Below, in pieces: positions 47,759-56,686 of a stretch of DNA of 64,000 bases. How positions within the stretch are numbered: the first letter of the stretch is position 1; every line of letters begins with the position of its first letter. The position numbers were made by a program, and so were the translations under genes. Under the pieces are notes generated by a model that saw only the letters and a list, made by a program, of their open reading frames with translations, did not search any database and was not told the DNA's origin. Source of the DNA: Hyphomicrobiales bacterium. GTDB taxonomy: Bacteria; Pseudomonadota; Alphaproteobacteria; Rhizobiales; Rhizobiaceae. The stretch lies in assembly GCA_900472295.1 (NCBI GenBank), contig UCIA01000002.1, positions 960,292-1,024,291 on the forward strand. Direction: 5' to 3'.

Positions 47759-49501
47759 TCACTGATAGGAAACCAGCGTTGCACCATTTTCATGGCTGAA
47801 ATCTGGCTTCACGCCAAGCATGGCGGCTGCCCGCCTGATGATGTTTCCGGCCATGACGCCCGCATTGTTGGCGGCGACGTCGGTCATCCCGGGCTTTTCC
47901 GGGTGCGGAGCGTCGGCGATCGTAAACACCAGATATTGTGGATCGTCCATCGGGAAGGCGGCGACGAAGGTGTTGAAATTCAAATCCTTGGAGTAGCGGC
48001 CGTTGATGACCTTCTCGGCCGTTCCGGTCTTGCCGCCAACGCGGTAGCCGGGGGTCCTGGCGTTTCTTGCAGAGCCCTTCTCGGCATTGAGCGAGTAGAG
48101 GTAGCGCATGCCCTCCACAGTCTTTTCGCTGACCACTCTTTTGGCCACCGCCATGGCGTCCTGCTCGCTGCGGACCAGGAAAGTCGGCGGAATCAGATAG
48201 CCCTGCATCAGCGCCGCGCAGCCAACCGCGGCCTGCAGCGGTGTCGTAGACACGCCATGGCCGAAGGCGATGGTGTAGGAGTTGACCTGTTTCCAGACCT
48301 TCGGCTCGGTCGGGCGGGCGACTTCAGGCAGTTCGGTCTGCATCCTGTCCAAAAGGCCAAGGCGATGCAGGAATTCGCGGTGCGCCTCGATGCCGACCAT
48401 TTCGGCCTCACGGGCCGATCCGATGTTGGAGGAGTAGAGGAACACTTCCGGCAATGACAGCACGCGGTTCTTGCCATGGAAATCGTGGATGGCCTGATGG
48501 CCGACACGGATCGGGCGAGACGCATCGAAACGGCTGTTCATGTTGGCCTTGCCGGAATCGAGCGCCATGGCCGAGGTAAAGCTCTTGAAGGTCGAGCCCA
48601 TCTCGTAGAGACCGGCCGACATGCGGTTCAGCCGGTCCTTGTCCTGTGCATTAAAGGGATTGTTCGGATCGAAATCCGGCACCGAGGCCATCGCCACCAC
48701 TTCGCCGGTCTTGATGTTGAGCACGACGGCGCCGGCGCCCATGGCGCGATAGCGTTCGAGGCCGGCGGAGATCTCGTCGCGCACCACATGCTGGACGCGC
48801 AGATCGATCGACAGCTGCACCGGCTTCAAATCCTTGGCGATCGCAAGGCCCGAGGCCTGCAGGTCGCTCAAGCCCTGCTCGTCAATGTACTTCTCCATGC
48901 CGGAGATGCCCTGATTGTCGATGTTGGTGAGACCGACAATGTAGGATGAGGTCACGCCGGCCGGATAGAAGCGGCGCTTTTCGGTGCGAAAGCCGATGCC
49001 GGGAATGCCGAGCTGCATGATGTCGGCCTGCTGCCTCGGCGTCAGCTGCCGCTGCAGCCAGACGAAGCCTGCGCCGCTCTTCAGCTTGTGATAGGTCTGC
49101 TCGTAGTCGATATCAGGCAGAATGCTCGACAGTTTTTCGATCGCCTCATCGGCATCGACGATGCGGCGCGGTTCGGCAAACAGCGACGCCGTCTTGATGT
49201 CGGTCGCCAGCACTTCACCGTTGCGGTCGACGATATCGGGCCGCGAAGCGGTGACCCGGCTCTGCGGCCCGTTCGACAGGTCAGGATTCTGGAAGCCGAG
49301 ATAAACCAACCGCCCGGTTATGACCGAATAGATGCCGAAGAACACCGCCATGGTCATCACGATGCGGGTCTTGGCCTTGCCGCCGGTCGCCTTGCGCGCG
49401 CCCTCGACGACGATGGAGCCGTCCTCACCGGTTCGTGTGCGGCGCTTCAGCAGCCCACCGATCTTCGGAAGTTTGGCCCTGATTGGAAACCCGATGGTCA
49501 T
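47759..49501 (-). CDS. ftsI: Septal peptidoglycan transpeptidase FtsI (PBP3)
   Basis: A class B penicillin-binding protein of 580 residues that cross-links septal peptidoglycan with FtsW. A cytoplasmic tail of about 45 residues is followed by one membrane anchor (IVMTMAVFFGIYSVITGRLV), then the pedestal domain with RPDIVDRNGEVLATD. The transpeptidase motifs are SxxK at 303-306 (STFK), SxN at 357-359 (SSN) and KTGT at 491-494. All catalytic residues are intact. It overlaps the FtsL gene by 4 nt. Confidence 0.97.
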   Translation of the reverse strand: MTIGFPIRAKLPKIGGLLKRRTRTGEDGSIVVEGARKATGGKAKTRIVMTMAVFFGIYSVITGRLVYLGFQNPDLSNGPQSRVTASRPDIVDRNGEVLATDIKTASLFAEPRRIVDADEAIEKLSSILPDIDYEQTYHKLKSGAGFVWLQRQLTPRQQADIMQLGIPGIGFRTEKRRFYPAGVTSSYIVGLTNIDNQGISGMEKYIDEQGLSDLQASGLAIAKDLKPVQLSIDLRVQHVVRDEISAGLERYRAMGAGAVVLNIKTGEVVAMASVPDFDPNNPFNAQDKDRLNRMSAGLYEMGSTFKSFTSAMALDSGKANMNSRFDASRPIRVGHQAIHDFHGKNRVLSLPEVFLYSSNIGSAREAEMVGIEAHREFLHRLGLLDRMQTELPEVARPTEPKVWKQVNSYTIAFGHGVSTTPLQAAVGCAALMQGYLIPPTFLVRSEQDAMAVAKRVVSEKTVEGMRYLYSLNAEKGSARNARTPGYRVGGKTGTAEKVINGRYSKDLNFNTFVAAFPMDDPQYLVFTIADAPHPEKPGMTDVAANNAGVMAGNIIRRAAAMLGVKPDFSHENGATLVSYQ

Positions 49502-49890
49502 TGGACGATGGCTCCGGTCACCACGGGATCCTTGCCGGCTGGTCCTTTGCCGGAGTTGTCGGCCATGCCGCCAAGTTGTTGCGACGACAGATCCTCGATG
49601 TTGAGCGGCTTTGCCGGCAGGTCGTCGAGCCCGACGATCTGGCGTGCGCCGACCGGTTCGAGTTCGAGCTGCGATTTGTAGGTTTCAGCCAGCTTTTGCA
49701 GCCGCGACGGCTGGGTCAGCAGGCTCCAGTCGGCCTTGAGCAGGTCGATCGTGTCCTCCTCGTAGCGGATCTGCGCCTCGATCTTCTGCACCGCGGCCTG
49801 TTGTTCCTCGGCCTCGCGCTTGGTCTTGTAGGTCAGGGCCGCGGCCGAGACCATGATGGCGATCAGGACTATGTCGCTGGTTCGAAACAA
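49498..49890 (-). CDS. ftsL: FtsL-like cell division protein
   Basis: A small bitopic protein of about 130 residues in the ftsL position between rsmH and ftsI. After a few residues (LFRTSD) there is one membrane helix (IVLIAIMVSAAALTY), then a heptad-patterned coiled coil (KTKREAEEQQAAVQKIEAQI). A Pro-containing tail (PAKPLNIEDLSSQQLGG) is longer than in E. coli FtsL. FtsL proteins are poorly conserved, so position and layout carry the call. The start is probably TTG 49890, since a GAGAGG element precedes it and longer frames run antisense-like into rsmH. It should form the FtsQLB complex. Confidence 0.75.
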   Translation of the reverse strand: MFRTSDIVLIAIMVSAAALTYKTKREAEEQQAAVQKIEAQIRYEEDTIDLLKADWSLLTQPSRLQKLAETYKSQLELEPVGARQIVGLDDLPAKPLNIEDLSSQQLGGMADNSGKGPAGKDPVVTGAIVQ

Positions 49891-49894
49891 GTGT

Positions 49895-50911
49895 TCACCT
49901 CTCTCGCGGCGCCTGGATGCCGGGAAGCTTTGGAAGGCCGAAAATCGAAAGATCACTCGCGCGCGCCGGCGCCTCGGTGCGGATCGCAGCGCGCAACCTG
50001 GCCGAGCGCGCTCGCGGATTGGCAGCGACTTCGGCATCGCCCGCCGTCACGCCGCCGCCAGCCTTGCTGAAGGTCGCGGTGCGCGCATGCGCCTCGGGCA
50101 AATGACGTGAGCCGGTGGCGACGTCGGCGCGGTCGGCTATGAAGCGCTTGACGATGCGATCTTCCAGCGAATGGAACGTCACCACGGCAAGCCGCCCGCC
50201 GGGCTTCAAGACCCGCTCGGACGCCACAAGGGCCTTGGCCAACTCGCCCAGCTCGTCATTGACGAAAATGCGCAGCGCCTGGAAGACGCGGGTAGCAGGA
50301 TGAATCTTGTCCTTCGGCGCGCGGCCCATATGCGTCTCGATGGCATCGGCGAGATCAAGCGTACGCTCGAACAGGCGTTTTTCGCGACGCGCCTCGATCA
50401 TGCGGGCAATGCGGCCGGCATTACGCTCTTCGCCGAGGAAGCCGAAGATGCGGGCAAGGTCGCCCATCTTGAATGAATTGACGACGTCGGCAGCACTCAA
50501 GCCGGCCTGCGCCATGCGCATGTCGAGCGGGCCGTCGGCGCGAAACGAAAAGCCGCGCTCGGCCTGATCGACCTGCATGGAGGAAATGCCGATGTCGAGC
50601 ACCACGCCGTCAGCGCTTTCGACCTGCTCGTCCAACGTCGAGAACGGCGCCTGCACCAGTCTCAGCCTGCCGTCCGATTGCTGCTCCAGGCTGCGCCCGG
50701 CGGCAATGGCATCGGGATCGCGATCGATTGCCACCACCGAGGCGCCGCTCGCCAGGATCGCCTTGGTGTAGCCGCCGGCGCCGAACGTGCCGTCGATGAT
50801 CACATCGTCGGCTGTGGGCGCGAGCGCTTCCAGCACTTCGGCAAGGAGGACCGGAATGTGGCGGACCGGTCCGCCAACGGCGCTGAGATCATCGCCGTGA
50901 TCCGCCATCAT
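49895..50911 (-). CDS. rsmH: 16S rRNA (cytosine1402-N4)-methyltransferase
   Basis: A SAM-dependent enzyme (formerly MraW) of 338 residues that methylates C1402 in the ribosomal decoding centre. The SAM motif [10 protein letters not shown] (40-49), [20 protein letters not shown] and the C-terminal [12 protein letters not shown] are family hallmarks. The first ATG of an ATGATG doublet overlaps the mraZ stop by 4 nt and fixes the start. It is conserved as second gene of the division cluster in most bacteria. Confidence 0.97.
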   Translation of the reverse strand: MMADHGDDLSAVGGPVRHIPVLLAEVLEALAPTADDVIIDGTFGAGGYTKAILASGASVVAIDRDPDAIAAGRSLEQQSDGRLRLVQAPFSTLDEQVESADGVVLDIGISSMQVDQAERGFSFRADGPLDMRMAQAGLSAADVVNSFKMGDLARIFGFLGEERNAGRIARMIEARREKRLFERTLDLADAIETHMGRAPKDKIHPATRVFQALRIFVNDELGELAKALVASERVLKPGGRLAVVTFHSLEDRIVKRFIADRADVATGSRHLPEAHARTATFSKAGGGVTAGDAEVAANPRARSARLRAAIRTEAPARASDLSIFGLPKLPGIQAPRER

Positions 50912-51381
50912 TCCGGCCGCTCCCCAGCCTTGGCCTCGTGAGCCTTCGTCCCCTGCCGAAGCTGCAAAAGCCTGGCGCGCGCCTGCGCTCCATAGGCGGC
51001 AAGCCGCCCCGGTTCCCAAACTTGAAAGAAATTGCCGCGGCCGACAAAGGCCACTTCGCTCGTGATGCCCGTATGCTCGCGGATGAAATCGCTCATCGTG
51101 ATGCGGCCGTCCTGGTCGAGTTTCAGGAACGTCCCGTCGCCATGGCAGAAGAACGACATGTCGTCCGCAGTCTGCAGGAAAGGGTCTTCCACCGCGATGC
51201 GCTGCTCGTAGCGGTCGAGCAAATCGAGCCCGCCGACATCCATCGCAGGCACGTCCAGACCGCGCAGCGCGTAGAGTTCCGAATAGCCACGCTTCTGCAC
51301 GACCGCGCGGAAATGCGCCGGAACGGAGACCCGCCCCTTCGCATCGATCCTGTTCACCGCGCTTGACAGAAACCGGTCCAT
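50908..51381 (-). CDS. mraZ: Transcriptional regulator MraZ
   Basis: A DNA-binding protein of 157 residues with two AbrB-like domains, each carrying the DxxGR motif (Asp13-Arg17 region DAKGRVSVP, and DQDGRITM at 89-96). MraZ forms ring-shaped oligomers and represses the cluster it heads in E. coli. ATG 51381 gives the normal N-terminus [16 protein letters not shown] but has little of a Shine-Dalgarno sequence. A phased TGGG repeat 186-219 bp upstream is the probable operator. Confidence 0.95.
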   Translation of the reverse strand: MDRFLSSAVNRIDAKGRVSVPAHFRAVVQKRGYSELYALRGLDVPAMDVGGLDLLDRYEQRIAVEDPFLQTADDMSFFCHGDGTFLKLDQDGRITMSDFIREHTGITSEVAFVGRGNFFQVWEPGRLAAYGAQARARLLQLRQGTKAHEAKAGERPE

Positions 51382-51787
51382 TGCACGCTACAGCCGCTTC
51401 CGCCGCCGCACCCCTCTCCATGTTTTCGTCCGCGCCGTTGCAGCGCGTTCCCTGCCGAAAATCCGCTTCGCTCCCAACGGTAAAACCCCGCAAACGCACA
51501 GCCGCCGCGGCTGGCCGATTGGCGCACGCTTTACCCTGACGCGGAACGAAGGCTTTGGTATCGAAATGGGATATCATGGGGCACTATGGGCGTCAACGGG
51601 ATCAGGCTTCACAAACGTGCGCGCCACAACCCGTGAGAGTGGCCATGGCACCACTCCCGTCTTTATCCTCCATTAAGCCTAACGAAGCGTTTAGAGTGGC
51701 TTGGCCCAACCGGAGGCGACTTGCCGCCCGCCGCCGCCGCGCATAGCGTCATGCGTCTTTCCCGCTCAGCAACAAGGTTTGATATTC
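51382..51787. other. 406-bp divergent intergenic region with mraZ control region
   Basis: The region separates mraZ (minus) from the PLP-enzyme gene (plus). It holds the four-unit TGGG repeat at 51567-51600, a small inverted repeat GAGTGG/CCACTC at 51637-51656 and no credible coding sequence. Promoters for both sides must lie here; I could not fix -35/-10 boxes with confidence. The mraZ leader would be about 150-190 nt if transcription starts near the repeats. Confidence 0.6.
51567..51600. promoter_or_regulatory. Phased TGGG repeats, probable MraZ operator
   Basis: Four blocks recur every 10 bp on the plus strand: TGGG at 51567, 51577 and 51587, then CGGG at 51597. E. coli MraZ is known to bind direct repeats of TGGG separated by 5 nt at its own promoter, and this matches that spacing. 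Here the G-rich strand is opposite to mraZ. Confidence 0.75.
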
Positions 51788-52903
51788 ATGTCCGAAACAG
51801 CCAGGTTACGCGCGGCCTCCCTTGTCCATTTGCGTCGCGACGGACTTGCCAAAGGCGATCCCATCCCGCTGCCGCTGACCATGGCCGCCATTTTCCACAA
51901 CCCGGGCGATGGCGCCGGCTACAGTCAGTACGGCCGTTACAGCAACGCCACCTGGGATGCGGTCGAGCACATGCTGGCGCATCTCGAAGACGCGCCTTGC
52001 GTAGGCTTCCCCTCGGGAATGGCTGCGATCTCGGCGGTGTTTTTCGGACTGCTGAAAACCGGTGATCGCGTTCTGCTGCCTTCGGACGGCTATCACGCCA
52101 CACGCGCGCTGGCCGAGCGTTTCCTGAAGCCGTTCGGCGTCGCCTATGATCTCAGGCCGACATCGACCTTTCTCGACGGCGGCTTCGACGGCTATCGGCT
52201 CGTCTACATCGAAACCCCTTCAAACCCGCGACTGGACATCTGCGACATCGCGGCCGTTGCCGAAGCCGCTCACCGAGCGGGTGCTGTGGTCGTCGTCGAC
52301 AACACAACGATGACGCCGTTCGGCCAACGCCCGCTCGATCTCGGCGCCGACGTCGTCGTTGCTGCCGACACCAAGGCGGCCAATGGCCATTCCGATGTGC
52401 TGTTCGGCCATGTCGCCAGCCGCAATCCAGACATCATCGCCGCCGTCACCAACTGGCGCGAGATGGCGGGCGGCATTCCCGGCCCGTTCGAAGCCTGGCT
52501 GGTGCATCGTGGGCTGGAGACGCTGGATGTGCGGTTCGACCGCATGTGCACTTCGGCGGAGCTGATCGCGAAGCGCCTGAAAAGCCATCGCGCCGTGAGC
52601 GGTCTGCGTTACCCCGGGCTGGAGGGCGACCCCTCGCACAATCTCGCCCGCGCCCAGATGGAGCGTTTCGGTTTTCTCGTCTCCTTCGAACTCGCGTCGG
52701 CTGACAAGGCCGAGGATTTCATCAACAACTGCACGCTGATGCAGGCCGCGACGTCCTTCGGCGGCGTCCACAGTTCGGCTGAGCGACGCGCCAAACGCGG
52801 CGACGCCGTGCCGCCCGGCTTCGTGCGCCTGTCCGTGGGTTGCGAGCCGGTGGAAGAACTGTGGCAAGCGATTGAGGCATCGCTGGGCAAGATTGGGGCT
52901 TGA
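51788..52903 (+). CDS. Cys/Met-metabolism PLP-dependent enzyme
   Basis: A fold-type I PLP enzyme of 371 residues in the cystathionine gamma-synthase/lyase family, acting on sulfur amino acids. It shows YGRYSNATWDAVEHMLAHLE, the PLP-phosphate-binding FPSGMAAISAVFFGLL, the YIETPSNPRLD motif and VVVDNTTMTPFGQRPLDLGA. The PLP lysine is probably in VVAADTKAANGHSDVLFG, where the usual family sequence is S-A-T-K-Y-x-x-G-H-S-D. The change next to the Lys suggests a divergent substrate. ATG 51788 has only a weak ribosome-binding site. Exact reaction unknown; cystathionine beta-lyase is one possibility. Confidence 0.85.
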   Translation: MSETARLRAASLVHLRRDGLAKGDPIPLPLTMAAIFHNPGDGAGYSQYGRYSNATWDAVEHMLAHLEDAPCVGFPSGMAAISAVFFGLLKTGDRVLLPSDGYHATRALAERFLKPFGVAYDLRPTSTFLDGGFDGYRLVYIETPSNPRLDICDIAAVAEAAHRAGAVVVVDNTTMTPFGQRPLDLGADVVVAADTKAANGHSDVLFGHVASRNPDIIAAVTNWREMAGGIPGPFEAWLVHRGLETLDVRFDRMCTSAELIAKRLKSHRAVSGLRYPGLEGDPSHNLARAQMERFGFLVSFELASADKAEDFINNCTLMQAATSFGGVHSSAERRAKRGDAVPPGFVRLSVGCEPVEELWQAIEASLGKIGA

Positions 52904-52912
52904 GGCGCTCGC

Positions 52913-53206
52913 TCAGGAGATAAGATCGTCGGCCCCAATATCTCGCCTGCCGTGCAAGACACGAACAATCTCGATCGCGTCTTCGCCGACGCGGTACAAA
53001 GTGAGATATTCGCCGACGATCAGATGACGAATGCCAAGCGCGATATCGTCGCGCGGCGCGCCTGAGAAAGGGTGCAAGGTGAGGAGTGTCCAGCGCCTTT
53101 CCAAGGCGTTCACGAGGCGCATGGCTGCCTTTGGGCTATGCTCCGCAACGTAGTCACCGATGCCTTCGACATCTGATATGGCTTGAGGAAGCAGCCGATA
53201 TTTCAC
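52913..53206 (-). CDS. parE: ParE/RelE-superfamily toxin
   Basis: A toxin of 97 residues in a type II toxin-antitoxin module. Typical ParE features are MKYRLLPQAISDVEGIGDYV at the start, AMRLVNALERRWTLL, and the C-terminal RHLIVGEYLTLYRV and EIVRVLHGRRDI. ParE-type members inhibit DNA gyrase, others cleave mRNA; which applies cannot be told. It overlaps the antitoxin stop by 4 nt, the usual antitoxin-first arrangement. It is convergent with the PLP-enzyme gene, 9 bp away. Confidence 0.92.
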   Translation of the reverse strand: MKYRLLPQAISDVEGIGDYVAEHSPKAAMRLVNALERRWTLLTLHPFSGAPRDDIALGIRHLIVGEYLTLYRVGEDAIEIVRVLHGRRDIGADDLIS

Positions 53207-53487
53207 TCGTCCGAGCCTGCAGCTTCCGACATCTTCTGATATTTGGCTCGCAGCCGATCCATGAATGGCGGGCCATCCACCGCCGGTCCGCTGTCGATCC
53301 CTTCTTGCACCAGCTTACGCAATTCCTCGACCGTGTAGCCGAGCAGGTCGCGGCGGTCTTTCCATTGCCGCAGCGCATCACGGATGACTTCGCTGGCCGA
53401 GGCATATTCGCCGGCGGCCACGACATCGTCGACTGCTGCCGCCAGTTCCGGCGAAAGCGTGATGCTGCGTTTGTCGACATGACCCAT
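53203..53487 (-). CDS. parD: ParD-family antitoxin
   Basis: An antitoxin of 94 residues: an N-terminal ribbon-helix-helix DNA-binding part (KRSITLSPELAAAVDDVVAA, then SASEVIRDALRQWKD) and a C-terminal toxin-binding tail (EELRKLVQEGIDSGPAVDG). The start at ATG 53487 follows AGGAG with proper spacing; an ATG six codons upstream does not. It would neutralise ParE and repress the operon by binding its own promoter. The promoter must lie in the 174 bp before the rnpB 3' end. Confidence 0.92.
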   Translation of the reverse strand: MGHVDKRSITLSPELAAAVDDVVAAGEYASASEVIRDALRQWKDRRDLLGYTVEELRKLVQEGIDSGPAVDGPPFMDRLRAKYQKMSEAAGSDE

Positions 53488-53661
53488 TTTGCGCTCCTGA
53501 TCCATCCACCATCACCATGGTACGATTTAATCGCACCAGCTTCAAGAACGCGGTCGGCAGGTCCCGGCAGTTGAATCAGTTGATGAGCCGACTGAATCGA
53601 CAGGCGCACCCGAGGGCGCAACCTGTTGATCTCAATGGATCTTCGATATCGCGGAGAAATG

Positions 53662-54062
53662 CCAGCTGGCCTGTAAGCCGGGTTTTGTATGGCCCTCGCC
53701 CCTTGCGGGGCGAGAACGTGGCGGCCATTCATCTTGGACGCATGTTGCCATGCGCCTCACGCAACCTACCCGGACGGTGAGCCGGAAACAGCCCTCGAAG
53801 GTTTCCCCTCGCACCGTCCCTATTCGGTCTTGCTCCCGGTGGGGTTTACCGTGCCGCTCCTGTTGCCAGTCGCGCGGTGGGCTCTTACCCCACCCTTTCA
53901 CCCTTACCCCGATAGATCGGGGCGGTTTGCTTTCTGTGGCACTTTCCCTGGGGTCGCCCCCGCCGGCCATTAACCGGCACCGTGTCTCCATGGAGCCCGG
54001 ACTTTCCTCACCCGCAGCCTTTCGGCTTTGCGGGTGCGGCCGCCCGGCCAGCTGGCAGGGCG
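53662..54062 (-). ncRNA. rnpB: RNase P RNA (class A)
   Basis: The catalytic RNA of ribonuclease P, about 400 nt, which matures tRNA 5' ends. On the minus strand, the 5' GCCAGCTGGC pairs with GCCAGCTGGC at the 3' end (stem P1). The universally conserved GAGGAAAGTCCGGGCTCC (54009-53992 region) follows a GC-rich hairpin. Further conserved blocks are CACAGAAA in the middle, a GGTAAGGGTGAAAGGGTG tract, AGAGCCCACC and the 3' AGATGAATGGC element. The ends are set by the P1 stem and may be off by a few nt. A TTTATA sequence just upstream of the 5' end could be the -10 box. Confidence 0.97.
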
Positions 54063-54105
54063 TATAAAGAGGTTCGCGTTCCAAAACGCAAACGAAAAAG
54101 CAGAC

Positions 54106-54807
54106 TTATGCCGGCGATCCCAGTGCCGCCATCTGCACCTTGACCTTGCCGCAATAGGCGGCCGACACAGGGTTCATCCGCGTCGCGGCATGGCCGGCAT
54201 TGTATTTCAGGATCGTGCCGCAGGTCGTGCCGCCACCGAGATTGCGCGCCATGGCGAGATACTTCATGCCGTATTTGATGTTGGTGTCGGGATCGAACAG
54301 GCCTTTGGTGGAACCGCTATAGCCCATCATCCGCGCCGTTGCCGGCTTGATCTGCATCAGGCCGATTTCGCCGGCGCTGCCAACGATGTTGGGGCGATAG
54401 TTGCTCTCGATCTTGATGACTGCCTTGGCCAGCGACACCGGCACGCCTTCGGCGGCGGCATAGCGGGCAATGATCGCCGAATATTGGCCACCGAAAGCGG
54501 CAGCTGCTGTTGACTCCGCAGCGGTGCTTGGGCGGATCGAGGCGGTCGTTGTCAGGTCGACGCCCTTCCTGTTGCGCTTGAAATGCCTCTTGGCCGTGGC
54601 TTTTCTGGCTTTCACCACGGCAGCTTTGCGCACTTTCACGGTGGTTGCCTTTTTGGCTTTCGGGCTCGCTTTCGTAGCGGCTTTGGCGGGTGCGGTAACG
54701 AAGCCTTGGTCTGCCCTCGGGCCGAGTGGCGCAGCATCGGCCGCACCGAAGGCAAAAGTCATCACGCCGGCAGCAATAGCTGCCGTTACAACGGTCAATT
54801 TCTGCAT
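54106..54807 (-). CDS. Lytic transglycosylase (SLT domain)
   Basis: An exported peptidoglycan lyase of 233 residues. The signal peptide spans about residues 1-26 (VVTAAIAAGVMTFAFGAADA). A very basic Ala/Lys linker follows (41-82, for example KASPKAKKATTVKVRKAA) that may bind the anionic wall. The SLT domain has the catalytic Glu134 in KIESNYRPN, then SAGEIGLMQIKPATARMMG and KYGMKYLAMA. A 7-bp hairpin (GCGCGAA/TTCGCGC, 54830-54847) lies in its leader. ATG 54807 gives a proper signal peptide; the open frame to 54852 does not. Confidence 0.92.
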   Translation of the reverse strand: MQKLTVVTAAIAAGVMTFAFGAADAAPLGPRADQGFVTAPAKAATKASPKAKKATTVKVRKAAVVKARKATAKRHFKRNRKGVDLTTTASIRPSTAAESTAAAAFGGQYSAIIARYAAAEGVPVSLAKAVIKIESNYRPNIVGSAGEIGLMQIKPATARMMGYSGSTKGLFDPDTNIKYGMKYLAMARNLGGGTTCGTILKYNAGHAATRMNPVSAAYCGKVKVQMAALGSPA

Positions 54808-54993
54808 TTGATCCTGTTCTGTCTGGGCCGCGCGAAGATGTTCGCGCAGCAACGCCTAATCAATATCGGGACTTCCGGGGGGATGAAGGCCTGATAACTT
54901 GCACGCAACGCCTTTGAGGGTCGAATTGGTGTCGAACAAGGCGAGGCAATTCACTTTGAGTGACAAGTTGTAACTTAAGGACCCGGGGAAAGA

Positions 54994-55761
54994 CTATTTG
55001 GACGAGACTGCCCTAAGGGAAGTCAGCAGGCTTTGCAGCGTGCTAGAGGTCGAGCCATCAGCGATGCCATCCACCAGCCGCGGTCGGAAATGCCGCTGAA
55101 AAGCTTCGACGACGATTTCCGTCTGGCGGTCGAAGACACCTGATATCTCCACGCCATAGCCATAGAGCGCCAGCATCGACTGCAACGCCTCTACCTCGGC
55201 GCCGGCATCGCCGACTTTCAGCGCCGCACCGCGCCGGACCGGCGCCGCAGGCACGAGATGGCCGACTCCCGCTGCAAACAGCGCTTTCCAGGGAAACTTC
55301 TCGCCCGGGTCGATCTTGCGCCCCGGTGCGATGTCGGAATGGGCGAGCACTCTTTGCGCCGCAATCGAATGCCGCCCGATGATCCCCTTGCAGAGACCAA
55401 CTACGGCTTCGATCTGCCGGCGGGGGAAACCTGGATAGCCGAGCGTATGGCCTGGATTGACGATTTCAATGCCAACCGAACAGGAATTGATGTCGGTGCG
55501 CCCGAACCATGAGCTCTTGCCGGCATGCCAGGCGCGGTCGCTCTCGCGCACCATCTGGACGATGCGGCCGTCTTCGTGGACGAGATAGTGCGACGAAACC
55601 TCGCTTGCCGGATCGCACAGCCAGGCTTCGGCGGCAGACCCTGTCGCCATGCCAGTATAGTGCAGCACGACCATGTCGGGCCTGAGCGTCTCGCGCCGCG
55701 GGCCGAAATTCGGCGATACCCTGACCTCCGCGCCTTGCTGGTCGGGCAGGAAGCCGCTCAT
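54994..55761 (-). CDS. N-acetylmuramoyl-L-alanine amidase (AmiD/AmpD type)
   Basis: A zinc amidase of 255 residues in the Amidase_2 family that cleaves the bond between MurNAc and L-Ala. The first zinc His is in MVVLHYTGM. SSHYLVHEDGRIVQMV follows, and VLAHSDIAPGRKIDPGEKFPW has the second zinc His, Asp and catalytic Lys. A C-terminal peptidoglycan-binding segment (GDAGAEVEALQSMLALYGYG) completes the AmiD layout. No signal peptide is visible, so it may be the cytosolic form that recycles wall fragments. It overlaps the DjlA-like gene by 4 nt. Confidence 0.92.
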   Translation of the reverse strand: MSGFLPDQQGAEVRVSPNFGPRRETLRPDMVVLHYTGMATGSAAEAWLCDPASEVSSHYLVHEDGRIVQMVRESDRAWHAGKSSWFGRTDINSCSVGIEIVNPGHTLGYPGFPRRQIEAVVGLCKGIIGRHSIAAQRVLAHSDIAPGRKIDPGEKFPWKALFAAGVGHLVPAAPVRRGAALKVGDAGAEVEALQSMLALYGYGVEISGVFDRQTEIVVEAFQRHFRPRLVDGIADGSTSSTLQSLLTSLRAVSSK

Positions 55762-56477
55762 GCGTGCCTGAGGCCCCGCTCGATCATCTCGTAGGCCGCG
55801 TTGATCGCCGCGACCCTGGTCGTGGCGATCTTGATGAATTCCTGCGGCAGGCCGCGCGCGATCAGCCGGTCCGGATGATTGTCGGAGACCAGCTTGCGAT
55901 ACCGCTTCCTGACTTCCTCGAATGGCTTGCCGCGCTCGATGCCGAGCACGATGTAGGGATCGCCGGCGCCGAGATTGACATGCCTGGCCATGATCGCTTC
56001 GTAGTGCGCCTCGTCGATGCGGAATATCTGGGCAATGCGATGCAGGAAAATGCCTTCGCGCTCATGCACCACCCCGTCGGCCTTGGCGATGTGGAACAGG
56101 CCGTCAAGTATGTCTTCCAGCATCAGGCAGTTGGAGTGGCCCGAGCCGCACAGTTGCGCCATGCGCTGGGCATAGGTCTCGAAGCCGGCAACGTCCCGCT
56201 TGGCCAGGTCGTAAAGCCGCGCCACATTGCGGGTCTGGTCCCTCGGCACATCGAAGATTTCCTGGAACGCACGCACCTCGTTCTGGGTGACGATGCCGTC
56301 GGCCTTGGCCATCTTGGCCGACAGCGCAATCATCGCCACCGAGAAGGCAACCTGCTTGCGCAGTTCGGCGTCACCGGAGAAAACAGTGCGCACGGCCTCG
56401 ACCACTTCGGCGACGCCTGAAGTGGTCGAAGATGAAACGCGGGTGATGAACTCGCCGAGGCGATCCCAAATCGACAT
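55758..56477 (-). CDS. DjlA-like TerB/DnaJ domain protein
   Basis: A 239-residue protein with an N-terminal TerB-type helical domain (ALSAKMAKADGIVTQNEVRA, and GLFHIAKADGVVHEREGIFL) and a C-terminal J domain carrying the HPD tripeptide (SDNHPDRLIARGLP). J domains stimulate the ATPase of DnaK. E. coli DjlA has an N-terminal membrane anchor, but none is seen here, so it is probably soluble. It overlaps the amidase gene by 4 nt, a linkage seen widely in Rhizobiales. Confidence 0.9.
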   Translation of the reverse strand: MSIWDRLGEFITRVSSSTTSGVAEVVEAVRTVFSGDAELRKQVAFSVAMIALSAKMAKADGIVTQNEVRAFQEIFDVPRDQTRNVARLYDLAKRDVAGFETYAQRMAQLCGSGHSNCLMLEDILDGLFHIAKADGVVHEREGIFLHRIAQIFRIDEAHYEAIMARHVNLGAGDPYIVLGIERGKPFEEVRKRYRKLVSDNHPDRLIARGLPQEFIKIATTRVAAINAAYEMIERGLRHA

Positions 56478-56630
56478 GAGCGCTTATTAGGGCCGCCGGG
56501 CACTGCTATCAAGCCAAGACAGTGCCGCAGGGTGGATCGATTTAACGCAAGCGGCCGACGCGCCAGATCGTAAAATCGAAGGAATTAGCCAGCCTCGGCC
56601 CGCCAAACCGCGGGATAGCCCTAAACGCAG

Positions 56631-56655
56631 GAAGGCCGGCGCAAAGCCGGCCTCC
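56631..56655 (-). terminator. Hairpin downstream of the small lipoprotein gene
   Basis: An 8-bp stem AGGCCGGC/GCCGGCCT with loop GCAAA lies about 34 bp after the lipoprotein gene stop, and on the minus strand is followed by TCCTGCGTTT. It is a moderate intrinsic terminator separating this gene from the DjlA-like gene. Confidence 0.7.
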
Positions 56656-56686
56656 TGTCTCGTCACATCAAAGTGACCCTAAACTG

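Noticed and set aside
53640..54084. Protein-coding frames across 53632-54084
   Set aside because: These frames lie over the RNase P RNA gene, whose conserved sequence and pairing explain the region fully.
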